The notes under the pieces are model-generated. The model was not told the origin of the DNA. It worked only from the letters and a program-made list of their open reading frames with translations, and ran no database searches. This document shows positions 1-7,671 of a DNA stretch of 54,051 bases, in pieces. Numbering within the stretch: the stretch's first letter is position 1; the number at the start of each line of letters is the position of its first letter. Origin of the DNA: Candidatus Zhuqueibacterota bacterium (GTDB lineage: Bacteria; Zhuqueibacterota; QNDG01; JABMRT01); assembly GCA_013202295.1 (NCBI GenBank), contig JABMRT010000096.1, positions 1-54,051 of the forward strand, read 5' to 3'. Both the position numbers and the translations under genes were made by a program.

Positions 1-385
1 ACATCATGAGAATGGTTTTGTGATGCTCCCAGCAGGTGAGTACAAGAATCAGGAAGGTGAGCGGATAATAGACCGTACCCCATGTGTGCCGCTCGGTGCC
101 GTGCATGCCTTTTAATTTGCCGGATTGAATCCCGAGAAAGTTCACGACGATAAAAATTCCTGCCATATAGATCAGGGGGATCTGTGATTCAAAGAGAAAG
201 GCACAAAAGAAGATGAGCACACCCGTAGCGATGTGCACGAGTTTTCTGGTGACTTCAGCGGGCCATCCCAGCGCGGAACGGGTTTTTTCCGCGATGAAAA
301 TAAAGAGGAAGATTCCTAAAAAGAATCCAGCGAACTTGATCCAGTCGGATGCGGGTGCGCCGAAAAAGAATTCAAGAAGGTTCAT
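1..385 (-). CDS. Diacylglycerol/polyprenol kinase-like membrane protein, C-terminus cut off by window edge
   Basis: The reverse strand reads from an ATG at 385 to the window edge without a stop, giving about 128 residues. The protein is hydrophobic with several membrane segments (near residues 15-35, 50-70, 75-90 and 105-120). It carries RKLVHIATG near residue 45 and an MHGTERHTWGT stretch near residue 94, both typical of the dolichol/phytol/diacylglycerol kinase family, which uses CTP or another nucleotide to phosphorylate a membrane lipid alcohol. An AGGA lies about 7 bases before the ATG. The gene follows hipT on the same strand after 35 bp. The substrate cannot be told from the sequence, and the C-terminal half lies outside the window. 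Confidence 0.7.
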   Translation of the reverse strand, partial: MNLLEFFFGAPASDWIKFAGFFLGIFLFIFIAEKTRSALGWPAEVTRKLVHIATGVLIFFCAFLFESQIPLIYMAGIFIVVNFLGIQSGKLKGMHGTERHTWGTVYYPLTFLILVLTCWEHHKTILMM

Positions 386-415
386 GGTTTTGTCCTATCA
401 TATTTAATGATGAGC

Positions 416-448
416 AGACCTCAAGGGTTTTGAAAACCTTTGAGGTCT
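416..448. repeat. Palindromic repeat overlapping the hipT stop codon (copy 1)
   Basis: A 33-bp palindrome with two 16-base arms (AGACCTCAAGGGTTTT and AAAACCTTTGAGGTCT) and one central base; the arms have a single mismatch. It includes the hipT stop codon at 421-423 and so forms the last codons of hipT as well as a possible transcription-ending hairpin. A nearly identical palindrome lies at 2103-2130 on the other side of the hip operon. Confidence 0.75.
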
Positions 449-1398
449 ATCTTTATTTCAAGCCGTGCAACTCGTTCGAAAATCAAACTTTTATATGCTT
501 CTTTTGTTTCAGGCAGAATCATCCCGTGATCTATGAAATCAATTGCAGAGGAGAGTGCGCGTGTAAATCGCTTCCAGATATTCTCGATTTGTTTGGGATT
601 CAATCCCAGATACATTGCAAAGATTTCAAAATCCTCTGTTTTAAAATTGGATTTTTTTCCGTTCAATGTCAATGCCAGCTCTTCAGAATCTTTTTCCATT
701 GGAATCAAAAGCCGTGTGGATAGGAGGTCGTAGGCCGGAGCAAGCTGTATCATCCCGTTCTCTAAATATATTAATGAAAAATTCTTCAGGTGCATGTCTG
801 CATTACCGGTAAGGAATGAGAAAAGTGTGACCTCCACAAAGCGAATCACATCAAACAGCGGATTGGATGTGTGTTTTAATATCGCTTTGCCCACTTGTTC
901 CATGGATCCCCGATATTTCTGCTCAGTGAGCCGTTCGGTGAGCTGACACATGTCTTCCATGTGATTGGCCCGACCATTCTCCTGCCTGTCGATACGACGG
1001 GTGAGATAAGCCAATTCTCCGGATTGAAGCGGTATCAGACAGTGGGGTACGGTTTGGATGCCGAATAGTTGTGCCAAATGCATGGTCAGATCTTCATTTT
1101 CCGGCATGCCGGGATACTGCTTCACAGGCGGTTTCAGGATGTAATTTCCCCACAAACCCACAATGGTAAAGCGGGATTCAGACTGACGTATTTTTTCAAG
1201 ATTCAATGAGAGTTTTGCCTGTACTCCCGGCACTGTGATGTGACTGTGCACAACCTCCCTTGCCAAATCGGTGATTTCATCCAGTTTATAGGGCAATTCA
1301 GGCGGTTCCGGGCAACCGAACCATCTCTGGCGACAGGCCGGATGGGTGTGGCGCTCCGTTGCATCCAGTACTTCATAGCATATCAGGCAGCGGGTCAT
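421..1398 (-). CDS. hipT: HipT-type serine/threonine kinase toxin (HipA C-terminal family)
   Basis: This 325-residue protein matches the kinase part of HipA but lacks the first HipA N-terminal subdomain, which is encoded by the preceding gene, as in HipBST systems. It begins with a possible zinc-binding knuckle (Cys4, Cys7, Cys22, Cys29), as in many HipT-like proteins. The VPGVQAKLSL loop (57-65) corresponds to the nucleotide/phospho-serine loop. The catalytic N-x-D-x-H-x-K-N motif is at 199-206 (Asp201), and the metal-binding Asp is near 224 in the APAYDLLST stretch. HipA-type kinases phosphorylate aminoacyl-tRNA synthetases and halt translation; the target here is unknown. The start overlaps the hipS stop by four bases (ATGA), so synthesis is probably coupled. 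All key residues are present. Confidence 0.88.
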   Translation of the reverse strand: MTRCLICYEVLDATERHTHPACRQRWFGCPEPPELPYKLDEITDLAREVVHSHITVPGVQAKLSLNLEKIRQSESRFTIVGLWGNYILKPPVKQYPGMPENEDLTMHLAQLFGIQTVPHCLIPLQSGELAYLTRRIDRQENGRANHMEDMCQLTERLTEQKYRGSMEQVGKAILKHTSNPLFDVIRFVEVTLFSFLTGNADMHLKNFSLIYLENGMIQLAPAYDLLSTRLLIPMEKDSEELALTLNGKKSNFKTEDFEIFAMYLGLNPKQIENIWKRFTRALSSAIDFIDHGMILPETKEAYKSLIFERVARLEIKIDLKGFQNP

Positions 1399-1730
1399 GA
1401 TTCAGTCTCCGTATCCATCAGAATGATGCTGACAGCACCAATACAATCTTTGCAGCAGGCAAGTAGTAAGCCCATGCGGTCACGGGGATCAAGTTTCCAT
1501 GTGCGATGGGCCACATCCAATAACCAACCTTCAGGAATGAGGCCGTCAAAAAAAGAAAAGAGGGTGGGGTTTGTATAGGCTTTCTCTGTTAGTGGCAGCG
1601 TGAGACTTATGGCTTGTGTATCCGGATTCTCAAGATACTCTGCGTCGTATTGAAAGACATAGCCATCAGGCGTTTCTTCCAATTCACCGGCTTTATAACC
1701 ATACATGAGCACAATGGCTTTTCTATTCAT
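1395..1730 (-). CDS. hipS: HipS-type small antitoxin (HipA N-terminal subdomain 1)
   Basis: This 111-residue protein corresponds to the first N-terminal subdomain of HipA. Recognisable family positions are the LFSFFDGLIPEGW stretch (residues 57-69) and DRMGLLLACCKDCIGAVS near 83-100. In described HipBST systems the small HipS protein, not HipB, neutralises the HipT kinase. The gene lies between hipB (8-bp overlap at 1723-1730) and hipT (4-bp overlap). Both neighbours have their own start codons, and hipT has its own N-terminal Cys knuckle, so this is a genuine three-gene arrangement and not a frameshifted hipA. The antitoxin role is inferred from gene order and length. Confidence 0.85.
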   Translation of the reverse strand: MNRKAIVLMYGYKAGELEETPDGYVFQYDAEYLENPDTQAISLTLPLTEKAYTNPTLFSFFDGLIPEGWLLDVAHRTWKLDPRDRMGLLLACCKDCIGAVSIILMDTETES

Positions 1731-1938
1731 GAGGGTCCCGCTTTATTGGAATCGGACCTGTTTCATGTCCGAAGAGTGACAATACTTGATTGACTTTATC
1801 CAAGCGTACGGTATCCTTGCCTTGTTCAACTTCGCGGATAAATCGCAGACCCACGCCAGCACGATCGGCGAGTTCGGGCTGTGTCAGACCGAGCAGTTTA
1901 CGACGGTCTTTAATAAATTGTGAAAGTATATCGGACAT
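1723..1938 (-). CDS. hipB: HipB-type helix-turn-helix repressor
   Basis: A 71-residue XRE/Cro-type DNA-binding protein with the helix-turn-helix around residues 15-45 (LGLTQPELADRAGVGLRFI). I chose the ATG at 1938 (protein begins MSDILSQF) because GAGG lies 6 bases before it. An in-frame ATG four codons upstream (1950) would start inside an operator palindrome. HipB-type proteins bind palindromes upstream of their own operon and repress it, usually better when complexed with HipS/HipT. Four palindromes that fit this role lie directly upstream at 1941-2080. Confidence 0.87.
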   Translation of the reverse strand: MSDILSQFIKDRRKLLGLTQPELADRAGVGLRFIREVEQGKDTVRLDKVNQVLSLFGHETGPIPIKRDPHE

Positions 1939-1940
1939 CC

Positions 1941-2080
1941 TATACCTCATCGGGTATAAATTATTGTGTTATGGTGAAATTATACCTTTTCGGGTATAAT
2001 GTCAAGTTATTTCTGCGGAATTATACCTGATCGGGTATGGAATTAGGTATTGTCACGTAAACTATACCCGAAGGGGTATA
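1941..2080. promoter_or_regulatory. Array of four hip operator palindromes with 40-41 bp spacing
   Basis: Four 18-bp boxes of the form TATACC-N6-GGTATA lie at 1941-1958, 1981-1998, 2022-2039 (last base G instead of A) and 2063-2080. The first base of each box is 40, 41 and 41 bp from the next, close to four helical turns, so all four would face the same side of the DNA. The consensus resembles the HipB operators of E. coli (TATCC-N8-GGATA). Box 2 covers the predicted -10 and spacer of the hip promoter, and box 1 ends just before the Shine-Dalgarno region of hipB. Binding by HipB is inferred. Confidence 0.85.
1979..2005 (-). promoter_or_regulatory. Predicted sigma70-type promoter of the hip operon
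   Basis: On the minus strand TTGACA (2005-2000) and TATAAT (1984-1979) are both perfect matches but are separated by only 15 bp, shorter than the usual 17. Operator box 2 (1981-1998) fills the spacer and the -10. The predicted start would be near 1972, giving a leader of about 34 bases before hipB. Confidence 0.6.
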
Positions 2081-2102
2081 GTTTGGAGGAGAATTAAAGG
2101 AA

Positions 2103-2136
2103 ACCTCAAAGGTTTTAAAACCTTTGAGGTCTTTTT
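2103..2136. terminator. Perfect 28-bp palindrome plus T-run between uvrA and hip operon (copy 2)
   Basis: ACCTCAAAGGTTTT followed by its exact reverse complement (2103-2130), then CTTTTT on the plus strand. It sits 12 bp after the uvrA stop, so it probably ends uvrA transcription. It belongs to the same repeat family as 416-448, so the hip operon is flanked by two copies. Confidence 0.65.
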
Positions 2137-2142
2137 ACTAAA

Positions 2143-4977
2143 TTATAAGTTCAACTCCTTCTTTAAAAACTTACCGGTATACGATCCCTTAATCATTGCG
2201 ACCTGTTCGGGTGTGCCTTCGGCGATGATCTGGCCGCCGTCATCGCCGCCTTCGGGGCCGAGATCGATGATCCAGTCCGCAGTTTTGATGACGTCCGGAT
2301 TGTGTTCGATTACAAGCACGGTGTTGCCTTTCTCCACCAGCCGGTTCAGTACACCCAACAGCATGTGAATATCTTCAAAATGCAGTCCAGTCGTGGGTTC
2401 ATCCAGAATATATATTGTCCTGCCTGTCGAGATTTTGGAAAGTTCCGTGGATAACTTCACACGCTGTGCTTCACCTCCAGAAAGCGTTGTGGCCTGCTGC
2501 CCCAGATGGATATAGCTCAATCCCACATCATTCAGGGTTTTAAGTTTGCGATTGATCGAGGGAATGCGTTCGAAGAATTCCAGCGCCTCCTCAACGGTCA
2601 TGTCCAGTACATCCGCGATGGATTTGCCACGATACTTCACCTCCAAAGTCTCCCGATTGTACCGCTTGCCTTTGCACACTTCGCATTGCACATAGACATC
2701 CGGCAGAAAATGCATTTCAATTTTAATAATGCCGTCGCCCTGACAGGCTTCGCAGCGGCCGCCCCTGACGTTGAAACTAAACCGGCCCGGTTTGTATCCG
2801 CGAATCTTGGCTTCGGGTAATTGCGAAAAGAGATCCCGAATATGTGTGAACACACCCGTATAGGTGGCAGGATTGGAACGCGGTGTGCGTCCAATTGGTG
2901 ATTGATCTATGTCAATGACCTTGTCCACATGCTCTAACCCCTCCACTGCTTGATGTGCGAGGGGCACGCTGCGGCTTTGATAAAATTTCCTCATTAGAAT
3001 GGGATAGAGCGTTTCATTCACGAGCGTGGATTTTCCCGATCCGGAAACGCCGGTAATGCATGTGAATACGCCAATGGGGAAACGCACATCGATTTCTTTC
3101 AGATTATTTCCCGATGCACCCTTTAGAATGATTGATTGTCCCCCCGGATCTCTCCTTTTCTCCGGCACAGCGATTTCTTTCTTTCCAGATAAATACTGTC
3201 CCGTAATCGATTCAGGACAGGCCATCAAGTCCTCCGCTGTACCCGCACACACAACTTCGCCGCCGTGCTCACCCGCACCGGGACCAAGATCGATGACATA
3301 ATCCGCCGCAAAAATGGTATCGCGGTCATGCTCCACAATCACAACAGTATTGCCCAAATCCCGCAATGTGGTCAGGGTTTCGATGAGGCGGTTGTTGTCC
3401 CTTTGATGTAAACCGATAGACGGTTCATCCAGAATATAGAGGACACCCACGAGTTGCGATCCAATTTGCGTGGCCAGGCGAATGCGCTGGGCTTCACCGC
3501 CGGAGAGTGTGCCTGCAGTGCGATCCACAGTTAAATAATCCAGCCCCACGTTTTTCAGAAACTTGAACCGTGCCTGAATTTCATTCAGAATTTGATGTGC
3601 GATCTGCTGATCCCTCTTGGACAATTTCAGATTGGTAAAGAACTGTTCCGATTGTTTAATCGAAAGGTGGGTGATGTCCGAGATAGACTGATCCGCGATT
3701 TTCACGGCAAGACTCTCTTTTTTTAAACGCGCCCCTTTACAGTCCGGGCAGGACAAAACGCTCATGAATCCTTCAATCCAGTTTCGCACGCTCTGGGACG
3801 TTGTCTGTTTGTAACGGCGTTCCAGATTGTTGATGATCCCTTCGAATTTGTGAATGAAGACACCTTCCGCTTTGCGGTTGGCGGCCTTATATTCAAAACG
3901 CATCTCCTTGTCGCCTGTACCATAGAAGATGACATTCTGAAGTTCTTCCGACAACTTATGGAACGGGACATCTGTCTCAAAACCATACTCCTTCGCGACC
4001 TGCCGCAGCATGCTGAAATACCAGCCTTCGCGAGCCTCGCCCCAAGGCACAGCTGCGCCTTCGTCCAGGCTTTTTAATGGATCGGGCACCACAAGCCGCG
4101 GATCAACTTTCATGATGGAACCCAGGCCATTGCAGGTCTCGCACGCACCATACGGCGAATTGAATGAGAAGGATCTCGGTGAGGGTTCCTCATAACTGAT
4201 ATTGCAGTGCACGCATGCGAAGTGTTCCGAGTAGAGGATTTCTTCACCTCCGGACACACTGATCAACACGGTGCCGGAACTCAGCTTCAGAGCGGTTTCC
4301 AGAGAATCGGTCAATCGCGTGGCAATCGCAGGACCGGCCTGCAGTCGGTCCACCACGACTTCGATGCTGTGTTTCTTGTTTTTATCCAGTTGGATTGACT
4401 GATCGAGTTCTTTGCTGTCGCCATCCACGCGCACGCGGAGAAAGCCATCCTGCCGGATCTGTTCAAAGACTTCGCGGTACTCGCCTTTGCGTCCGCTTAT
4501 GACCGGCGCGAGAATCTGAAAACGCGCACCCTCTTTCAATCCTAAAATCGAATCAACCATTTGCTGAATCGTCTGCCGCTCAATCTTCCGTCCACAATTA
4601 TAACAGTAAGGCACACCGATGCGCGCGTACAGAAGTCTCAGATAATCGTAAATTTCAGTGACTGTTCCCACAGTCGATCGCGGATTCTTGGTCGTGGTTT
4701 TCTGCTCAATGGAGATGGCGGGCGAGAGCCCTTCGATTGTGTCCACGTCGGGTTTTTCCATGAGCCCGAGAAACTGGCGGGCATAGGCCGAAAGGGATTC
4801 GACGTAACGCCGCTGACCCTCAGCATAGATGGTATCAAATGCCAGCGAGGATTTGCCCGATCCGGAAAGACCGGTGATTACGACCAGTGTGTCACGGGGC
4901 ATCTCGACATGAATATTTTTTAAATTGTGCTCTCGTGCACCCCTGACAATCAATTTGTTTCGAATAGATTCACTCAA
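2143..4977 (-). CDS. uvrA: Excinuclease ABC subunit UvrA
   Basis: A 944-residue protein of the usual UvrA length. It has two ABC ATPase halves: Walker [10 protein letters not shown] near residues 36-44 and GVSGSGKST near 640-650, each with an LSGGEAQR signature and an ILDEP Walker B. Zinc-binding Cys pairs are visible (CYNCG near 125, CVHC and CETC near 255-283, CEAC and CEVC near 740-765). UvrA dimers with UvrB scan DNA for bulky lesions in nucleotide excision repair. The start is a TTG at 4977 with GGAG 8 bases upstream; no ATG fits better. The gene is divergent from the TPR gene at 5080. No LexA-like box was recognised in the short intergenic region. Confidence 0.97.
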   Translation of the reverse strand: MSESIRNKLIVRGAREHNLKNIHVEMPRDTLVVITGLSGSGKSSLAFDTIYAEGQRRYVESLSAYARQFLGLMEKPDVDTIEGLSPAISIEQKTTTKNPRSTVGTVTEIYDYLRLLYARIGVPYCYNCGRKIERQTIQQMVDSILGLKEGARFQILAPVISGRKGEYREVFEQIRQDGFLRVRVDGDSKELDQSIQLDKNKKHSIEVVVDRLQAGPAIATRLTDSLETALKLSSGTVLISVSGGEEILYSEHFACVHCNISYEEPSPRSFSFNSPYGACETCNGLGSIMKVDPRLVVPDPLKSLDEGAAVPWGEAREGWYFSMLRQVAKEYGFETDVPFHKLSEELQNVIFYGTGDKEMRFEYKAANRKAEGVFIHKFEGIINNLERRYKQTTSQSVRNWIEGFMSVLSCPDCKGARLKKESLAVKIADQSISDITHLSIKQSEQFFTNLKLSKRDQQIAHQILNEIQARFKFLKNVGLDYLTVDRTAGTLSGGEAQRIRLATQIGSQLVGVLYILDEPSIGLHQRDNNRLIETLTTLRDLGNTVVIVEHDRDTIFAADYVIDLGPGAGEHGGEVVCAGTAEDLMACPESITGQYLSGKKEIAVPEKRRDPGGQSIILKGASGNNLKEIDVRFPIGVFTCITGVSGSGKSTLVNETLYPILMRKFYQSRSVPLAHQAVEGLEHVDKVIDIDQSPIGRTPRSNPATYTGVFTHIRDLFSQLPEAKIRGYKPGRFSFNVRGGRCEACQGDGIIKIEMHFLPDVYVQCEVCKGKRYNRETLEVKYRGKSIADVLDMTVEEALEFFERIPSINRKLKTLNDVGLSYIHLGQQATTLSGGEAQRVKLSTELSKISTGRTIYILDEPTTGLHFEDIHMLLGVLNRLVEKGNTVLVIEHNPDVIKTADWIIDLGPEGGDDGGQIIAEGTPEQVAMIKGSYTGKFLKKELNL

Positions 4978-5079
4978 GAAAATGGCTCCGTAAATTAAAA
5001 GTACTTGCTATTTATCTGTAATCTCATTAAATAAAAAGAAATCCTATTACTTCCAAACAAAAAATGACTGGAGCCTTAA

Positions 5080-5856
5080 ATGAAACGATTACTATTGTGC
5101 TGTACCCTGCTAATTGCCGTGATGTTTTCGGCCAATTTAATTGCTGGTTCTGTTGATACTCCTTGTGCGAATATCGTGCTTGGTGATTCACTTTCTGAGA
5201 AGTGGGATCATGAAGGTGCGGCAAAAGCTTATCTGAAAGCGATAGAGGAGGATTCAACAAATTATGAAGCTTTTTGGAAAGCGGCCGATGAAGTAACCGA
5301 AGTGGCCAATGACATCTCCGATAAAGAGAAGGACAAAAAGGAAGAACTTTATGCCAAGGCAGACGCACTCTGCGACAAGGCCATTGCAGTTGATCCCTAT
5401 GGATGGGAAGGGCATTTCTATAAGTCCGTTGCGGGCGGACGACTCGCTCTTTTTCTGGGTGGTAAGAAGAAAATCAACATGTCCAAGCAGATCAAGGTCG
5501 AAGTAGACAGAGCCATCACATTGAATCCCGAAGCGGATTTGGCCTATCATGTGCTTGGCCGCTGGCATCAGAATCTGGCCAATTTGAGCTGGATGCTCAG
5601 AGCAGCTGCGAAAGTGATTTATGGCGGCGTTCCCCCTGGCTCAAATGAAGAAGCGGTTGACGCGTTCAAGAAAGCCATTGCGATTGATCCTTTGCACATT
5701 GAGCATCATCTTGAGCTGGGTCGAACATATAAAATGATGGGCAAGAAGGATCTTGCAGTGATTCCTCTTGAAACTGTGCTCAAGTTGCCCAACACGGATG
5801 AGGATGATGATGCGTTTAAGAAAGAGGCGGAGGAGCTGCTAAAGAAGGTGAAGTAG
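5080..5856 (+). CDS. Exported TPR protein resembling the RMDN (regulator of microtubule dynamics) family
   Basis: A 258-residue protein with an N-terminal hydrophobic signal segment (residues 3-22, likely cleaved near Ala22-Gly23). It has helical tetratricopeptide-like repeats, for example around 45-80, 100-130 and 195-255. The stretch HVLGRWHQNLANLSW near 153-167 and the following GVPPGSNEEAVDAFKKA resemble the TPR module of eukaryotic RMDN/FAM82 proteins and their bacterial relatives, whose bacterial role is not known. GGAG stands 7 bases before the ATG. A strong terminator follows at 5881. It is most likely a periplasmic protein-interaction scaffold; the partner is unknown. Confidence 0.75.
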   Translation: MKRLLLCCTLLIAVMFSANLIAGSVDTPCANIVLGDSLSEKWDHEGAAKAYLKAIEEDSTNYEAFWKAADEVTEVANDISDKEKDKKEELYAKADALCDKAIAVDPYGWEGHFYKSVAGGRLALFLGGKKKINMSKQIKVEVDRAITLNPEADLAYHVLGRWHQNLANLSWMLRAAAKVIYGGVPPGSNEEAVDAFKKAIAIDPLHIEHHLELGRTYKMMGKKDLAVIPLETVLKLPNTDEDDDAFKKEAEELLKKVK

Positions 5857-5880
5857 GAAATTTTCAAGTTATAAAAAATA

Positions 5881-5915
5881 AAACCTCCGGAAAGTTATGC
5901 CTTCCGGAGGTTTAT
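5881..5915. terminator. Bidirectional rho-independent terminator
   Basis: AAACCTCCGGAA and TTCCGGAGGTTT form an 11-12 bp stem around a short loop, with A- and T-rich flanks on both sides. It lies between the converging TPR gene (ends 5856) and the antitoxin gene (ends 5936), so it can serve both. Confidence 0.85.
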
Positions 5916-5935
5916 TATGTTCGTTTTCTTGTTTA

Positions 5936-6202
5936 TTATTTTTCGGTCAGATCTCCTTCAACATAGCGATGGATCATTCCTGATATCAATGTTTGATAAG
6001 GGATGCCTTTTTCCATGGCTTTTTTCTGTATGCCTTTGAAATCATGATCATATAATCGAATCGTGATTCGTTTATCTTTTCTTGTGGTATTTCGTGCTGC
6101 TGCTTTGATTTCGGTTATCTCATGTTTTGAAGGCGTTCTCGTTTTTAGTTTGCCCTTCTCATATGCGTCAAGGATTGATTTTTCTTCATTAATTATTTTC
6201 AT
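5936..6202 (-). CDS. brnA: CopG/ribbon-helix-helix-type antitoxin of a BrnT-like pair
   Basis: An 88-residue protein starting MKIINEEKSILDAYEKG, the usual beginning of CopG-type antitoxins partnered with BrnT-like toxins. The C-terminal half (RITIRLYDHDFKGI near 48-61 and GIPYQTLISGMIHRYV near 66-81) is the ribbon-helix-helix/dimerisation part. I chose the ATG at 6202, with GGAG 9 bases upstream; a TTG at 6217 would extend into the toxin gene. It lies 4 bp after the toxin stop. The expected role is to bind the toxin and repress the shared promoter. Confidence 0.82.
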   Translation of the reverse strand: MKIINEEKSILDAYEKGKLKTRTPSKHEITEIKAAARNTTRKDKRITIRLYDHDFKGIQKKAMEKGIPYQTLISGMIHRYVEGDLTEK

Positions 6203-6206
6203 CACT

Positions 6207-6488
6207 TTAATCTCCAAATTCTGAATTATACTCTTTTGTTGCCTTTCTGCTGGGAATAATTGTTTTTAAAAATAGTCCGTCATCCGTTTTTATGAAAGGC
6301 ACTAAATATACATACCTGTCCACGATGACGAAATAGATTTGCTGCCCGGGATATTTCTCCTGATCAGGATGGTCGGCGATTTTCCAGACATCGCCTTGCT
6401 GCAGATGAAAGATGATTTGTTCGAAGGAAATGTCGCGTTCTTTTTTCAGTGATTCGTTTTTATCAGGATTCCAATCAAATTTCAGCAT
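6207..6488 (-). CDS. brnT: BrnT-family ribonuclease toxin
   Basis: A 93-residue protein with the BrnT pattern: an N-terminal F-x-W-x-x-x-K-N stretch (residues 3-11), an acidic/aromatic SFEQII motif (22-27) and the C-terminal IIPSRKATKEY (78-88), equivalent to the I-I-S-A-R-x-A-T of the family. BrnT toxins are RelE-fold ribonucleases that inhibit translation. Toxin-first order followed by the RHH antitoxin is usual for this family. There is no clear Shine-Dalgarno sequence before the ATG at 6488, and the predicted -10 ends 6 bases upstream, so the transcript may be leaderless. It is a divergent family member, and activity is inferred. Confidence 0.8.
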   Translation of the reverse strand: MLKFDWNPDKNESLKKERDISFEQIIFHLQQGDVWKIADHPDQEKYPGQQIYFVIVDRYVYLVPFIKTDDGLFLKTIIPSRKATKEYNSEFGD

Positions 6489-6493
6489 GAATA

Positions 6494-6522
6494 AATGTAC
6501 ATCGATTGAATGTACATGTCAA
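6494..6522 (-). promoter_or_regulatory. brnTA promoter with two ATGTACAT operator boxes
   Basis: On the minus strand TTGACA (6522-6517), a 17-bp spacer and TACATT (6499-6494) form a good sigma70-like promoter. Two copies of the palindrome ATGTACAT lie at 6495-6502 and 6510-6517, 15 bp apart; one covers the -10 and the other abuts the -35. They are likely operators for the RHH antitoxin. Confidence 0.7.
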
Positions 6523-6557
6523 GTACTTTTAGAATGGATATGTGAATATGAAAATTT

Positions 6558-6573
6558 GTTGGCTTAAGCCAAC
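6558..6573. repeat. Palindrome overlapping the hemW stop codon
   Basis: GTTGGCTTAAGCCAAC is a perfect 16-bp palindrome (6-bp stem, TTAA loop) that contains the TAA stop of hemW, followed on the minus strand by AAATTTT. It may act as a weak terminator for the lepA-lepB-hemW operon. As with hipT, the hairpin overlaps the 3' end of the coding sequence. Confidence 0.5.
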
Positions 6574-7670
6574 CTTATGGCTAATTCATCCGCGAGCAAG
6601 AATCCTTTTACAGTCAGGATGAATCGATCTTTCTGGATTTTGCCGAGGCCCTTCGTTTCGAGTTGGTAAAGTTCGTCCATTTTATCTTTCACAATCGAAA
6701 GTGAGATACCCGTGTAATGGCGCAAACCGAGAGAGATGGATTCCAATCGCTTTTGTTCAGGCGTCAGGATTTCTTCACTTTCACGGGGCAGTTCTCCAAC
6801 TTTTAGCTTTTCCATGTATTGATCAATGGATGACACATTCCAGAACCGTTTCCCATCCAAATATGAATGCGCGGAGGGGCCGAGGCCGAGGTAGGGGGTG
6901 CCGTTCCAATATGACTCATTGTGCTGACAGGTGAAGCCGGATTTTGCAAAATTCGAAATTTCGTAATGAAGGTATCCAACTTCAGTTAAGATTTCATCCG
7001 TCCATAAAAACATTTCAGAAATGACATCTTCCTCTGGTTTCGGAAGTGTACCGGATTCAATGTCGCGCCCCGTTTGTGTCGCGTTGCTCCACGTCAGCGC
7101 ATAGGTCGAGATATGATCCGGCTCCAGCTCCAACGCTCTGTGAATGCTCACCTGCCAGTCCTCCAATGTTTGACCGGGAAGGCCGAAAATCAGATCCAGA
7201 CCGATGTTGTTGAAACCGGCAGAACGGGCTCCCTTTACTGTTGTGGTGATGTCATCCCGGGAATGAATCCTGCCTAGTAATTCCAACTCATCAGACACAA
7301 ATGATTGCGCACCGATGCTGAGACGGTTGATTCCCGCCCTGCTAAATCCTTTAAGATGTTCAATCGAGATTGTGCCGGGATTGGCTTCGAGCGATATTTC
7401 GGCATTAACATCCAGTTCGAAATATTTTTGAATCCCATTTAGAATCGCTGATATATCCAATTCAGAGAGCAACGAAGGCGTGCCGCCGCCAAAAAAGACT
7501 GTTCTGATTTTCTTTGGGAATATTGGCAATTGCTGTGAGTAAAATCTAATTTCATTCAACACCGATTGAATAAAAAATGGCAGGTGCTTTTCAGCATCTG
7601 CCACAGAATAGAAATCGCAGTAATTACATTTTTGAACACAGAAGGGAATGTGAATATAGATCCCGGACAT
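6564..7670 (-). CDS. hemW: Radical SAM heme chaperone HemW (HemN-like)
   Basis: A 368-residue protein beginning MSGIYIHIPFC, with the radical SAM cluster Cys11, Cys15, Cys18 (C-x3-C-x2-C followed by D-F, as in HemW rather than the C-x-C of true HemN). The FGGGTPS SAM-binding loop and a GLDLIFGLPGQT stretch follow, and a HemN C-terminal domain is present. HemW binds heme and is thought to deliver it to membrane or respiratory proteins; older databases call it oxygen-independent coproporphyrinogen oxidase. I chose the ATG one base after the lepB stop (TGATATG), which suggests translational coupling; a longer frame into lepB exists but adds non-family residues. Last gene of the lepA operon. Confidence 0.9.
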   Translation of the reverse strand: MSGIYIHIPFCVQKCNYCDFYSVADAEKHLPFFIQSVLNEIRFYSQQLPIFPKKIRTVFFGGGTPSLLSELDISAILNGIQKYFELDVNAEISLEANPGTISIEHLKGFSRAGINRLSIGAQSFVSDELELLGRIHSRDDITTTVKGARSAGFNNIGLDLIFGLPGQTLEDWQVSIHRALELEPDHISTYALTWSNATQTGRDIESGTLPKPEEDVISEMFLWTDEILTEVGYLHYEISNFAKSGFTCQHNESYWNGTPYLGLGPSAHSYLDGKRFWNVSSIDQYMEKLKVGELPRESEEILTPEQKRLESISLGLRHYTGISLSIVKDKMDELYQLETKGLGKIQKDRFILTVKGFLLADELAIRLA

Positions 7671-7671
7671 A

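Noticed and set aside
421-1730. Frameshifted hipA pseudogene
   Set aside because: hipS and hipT overlap as ATGA with separate start codons, hipT has its own N-terminal Cys knuckle, and both lengths match HipBST proteins, so the split is original.
4561-4923. 120-codon plus-strand frame within uvrA
   Set aside because: Antisense shadow of the conserved UvrA N-terminus.
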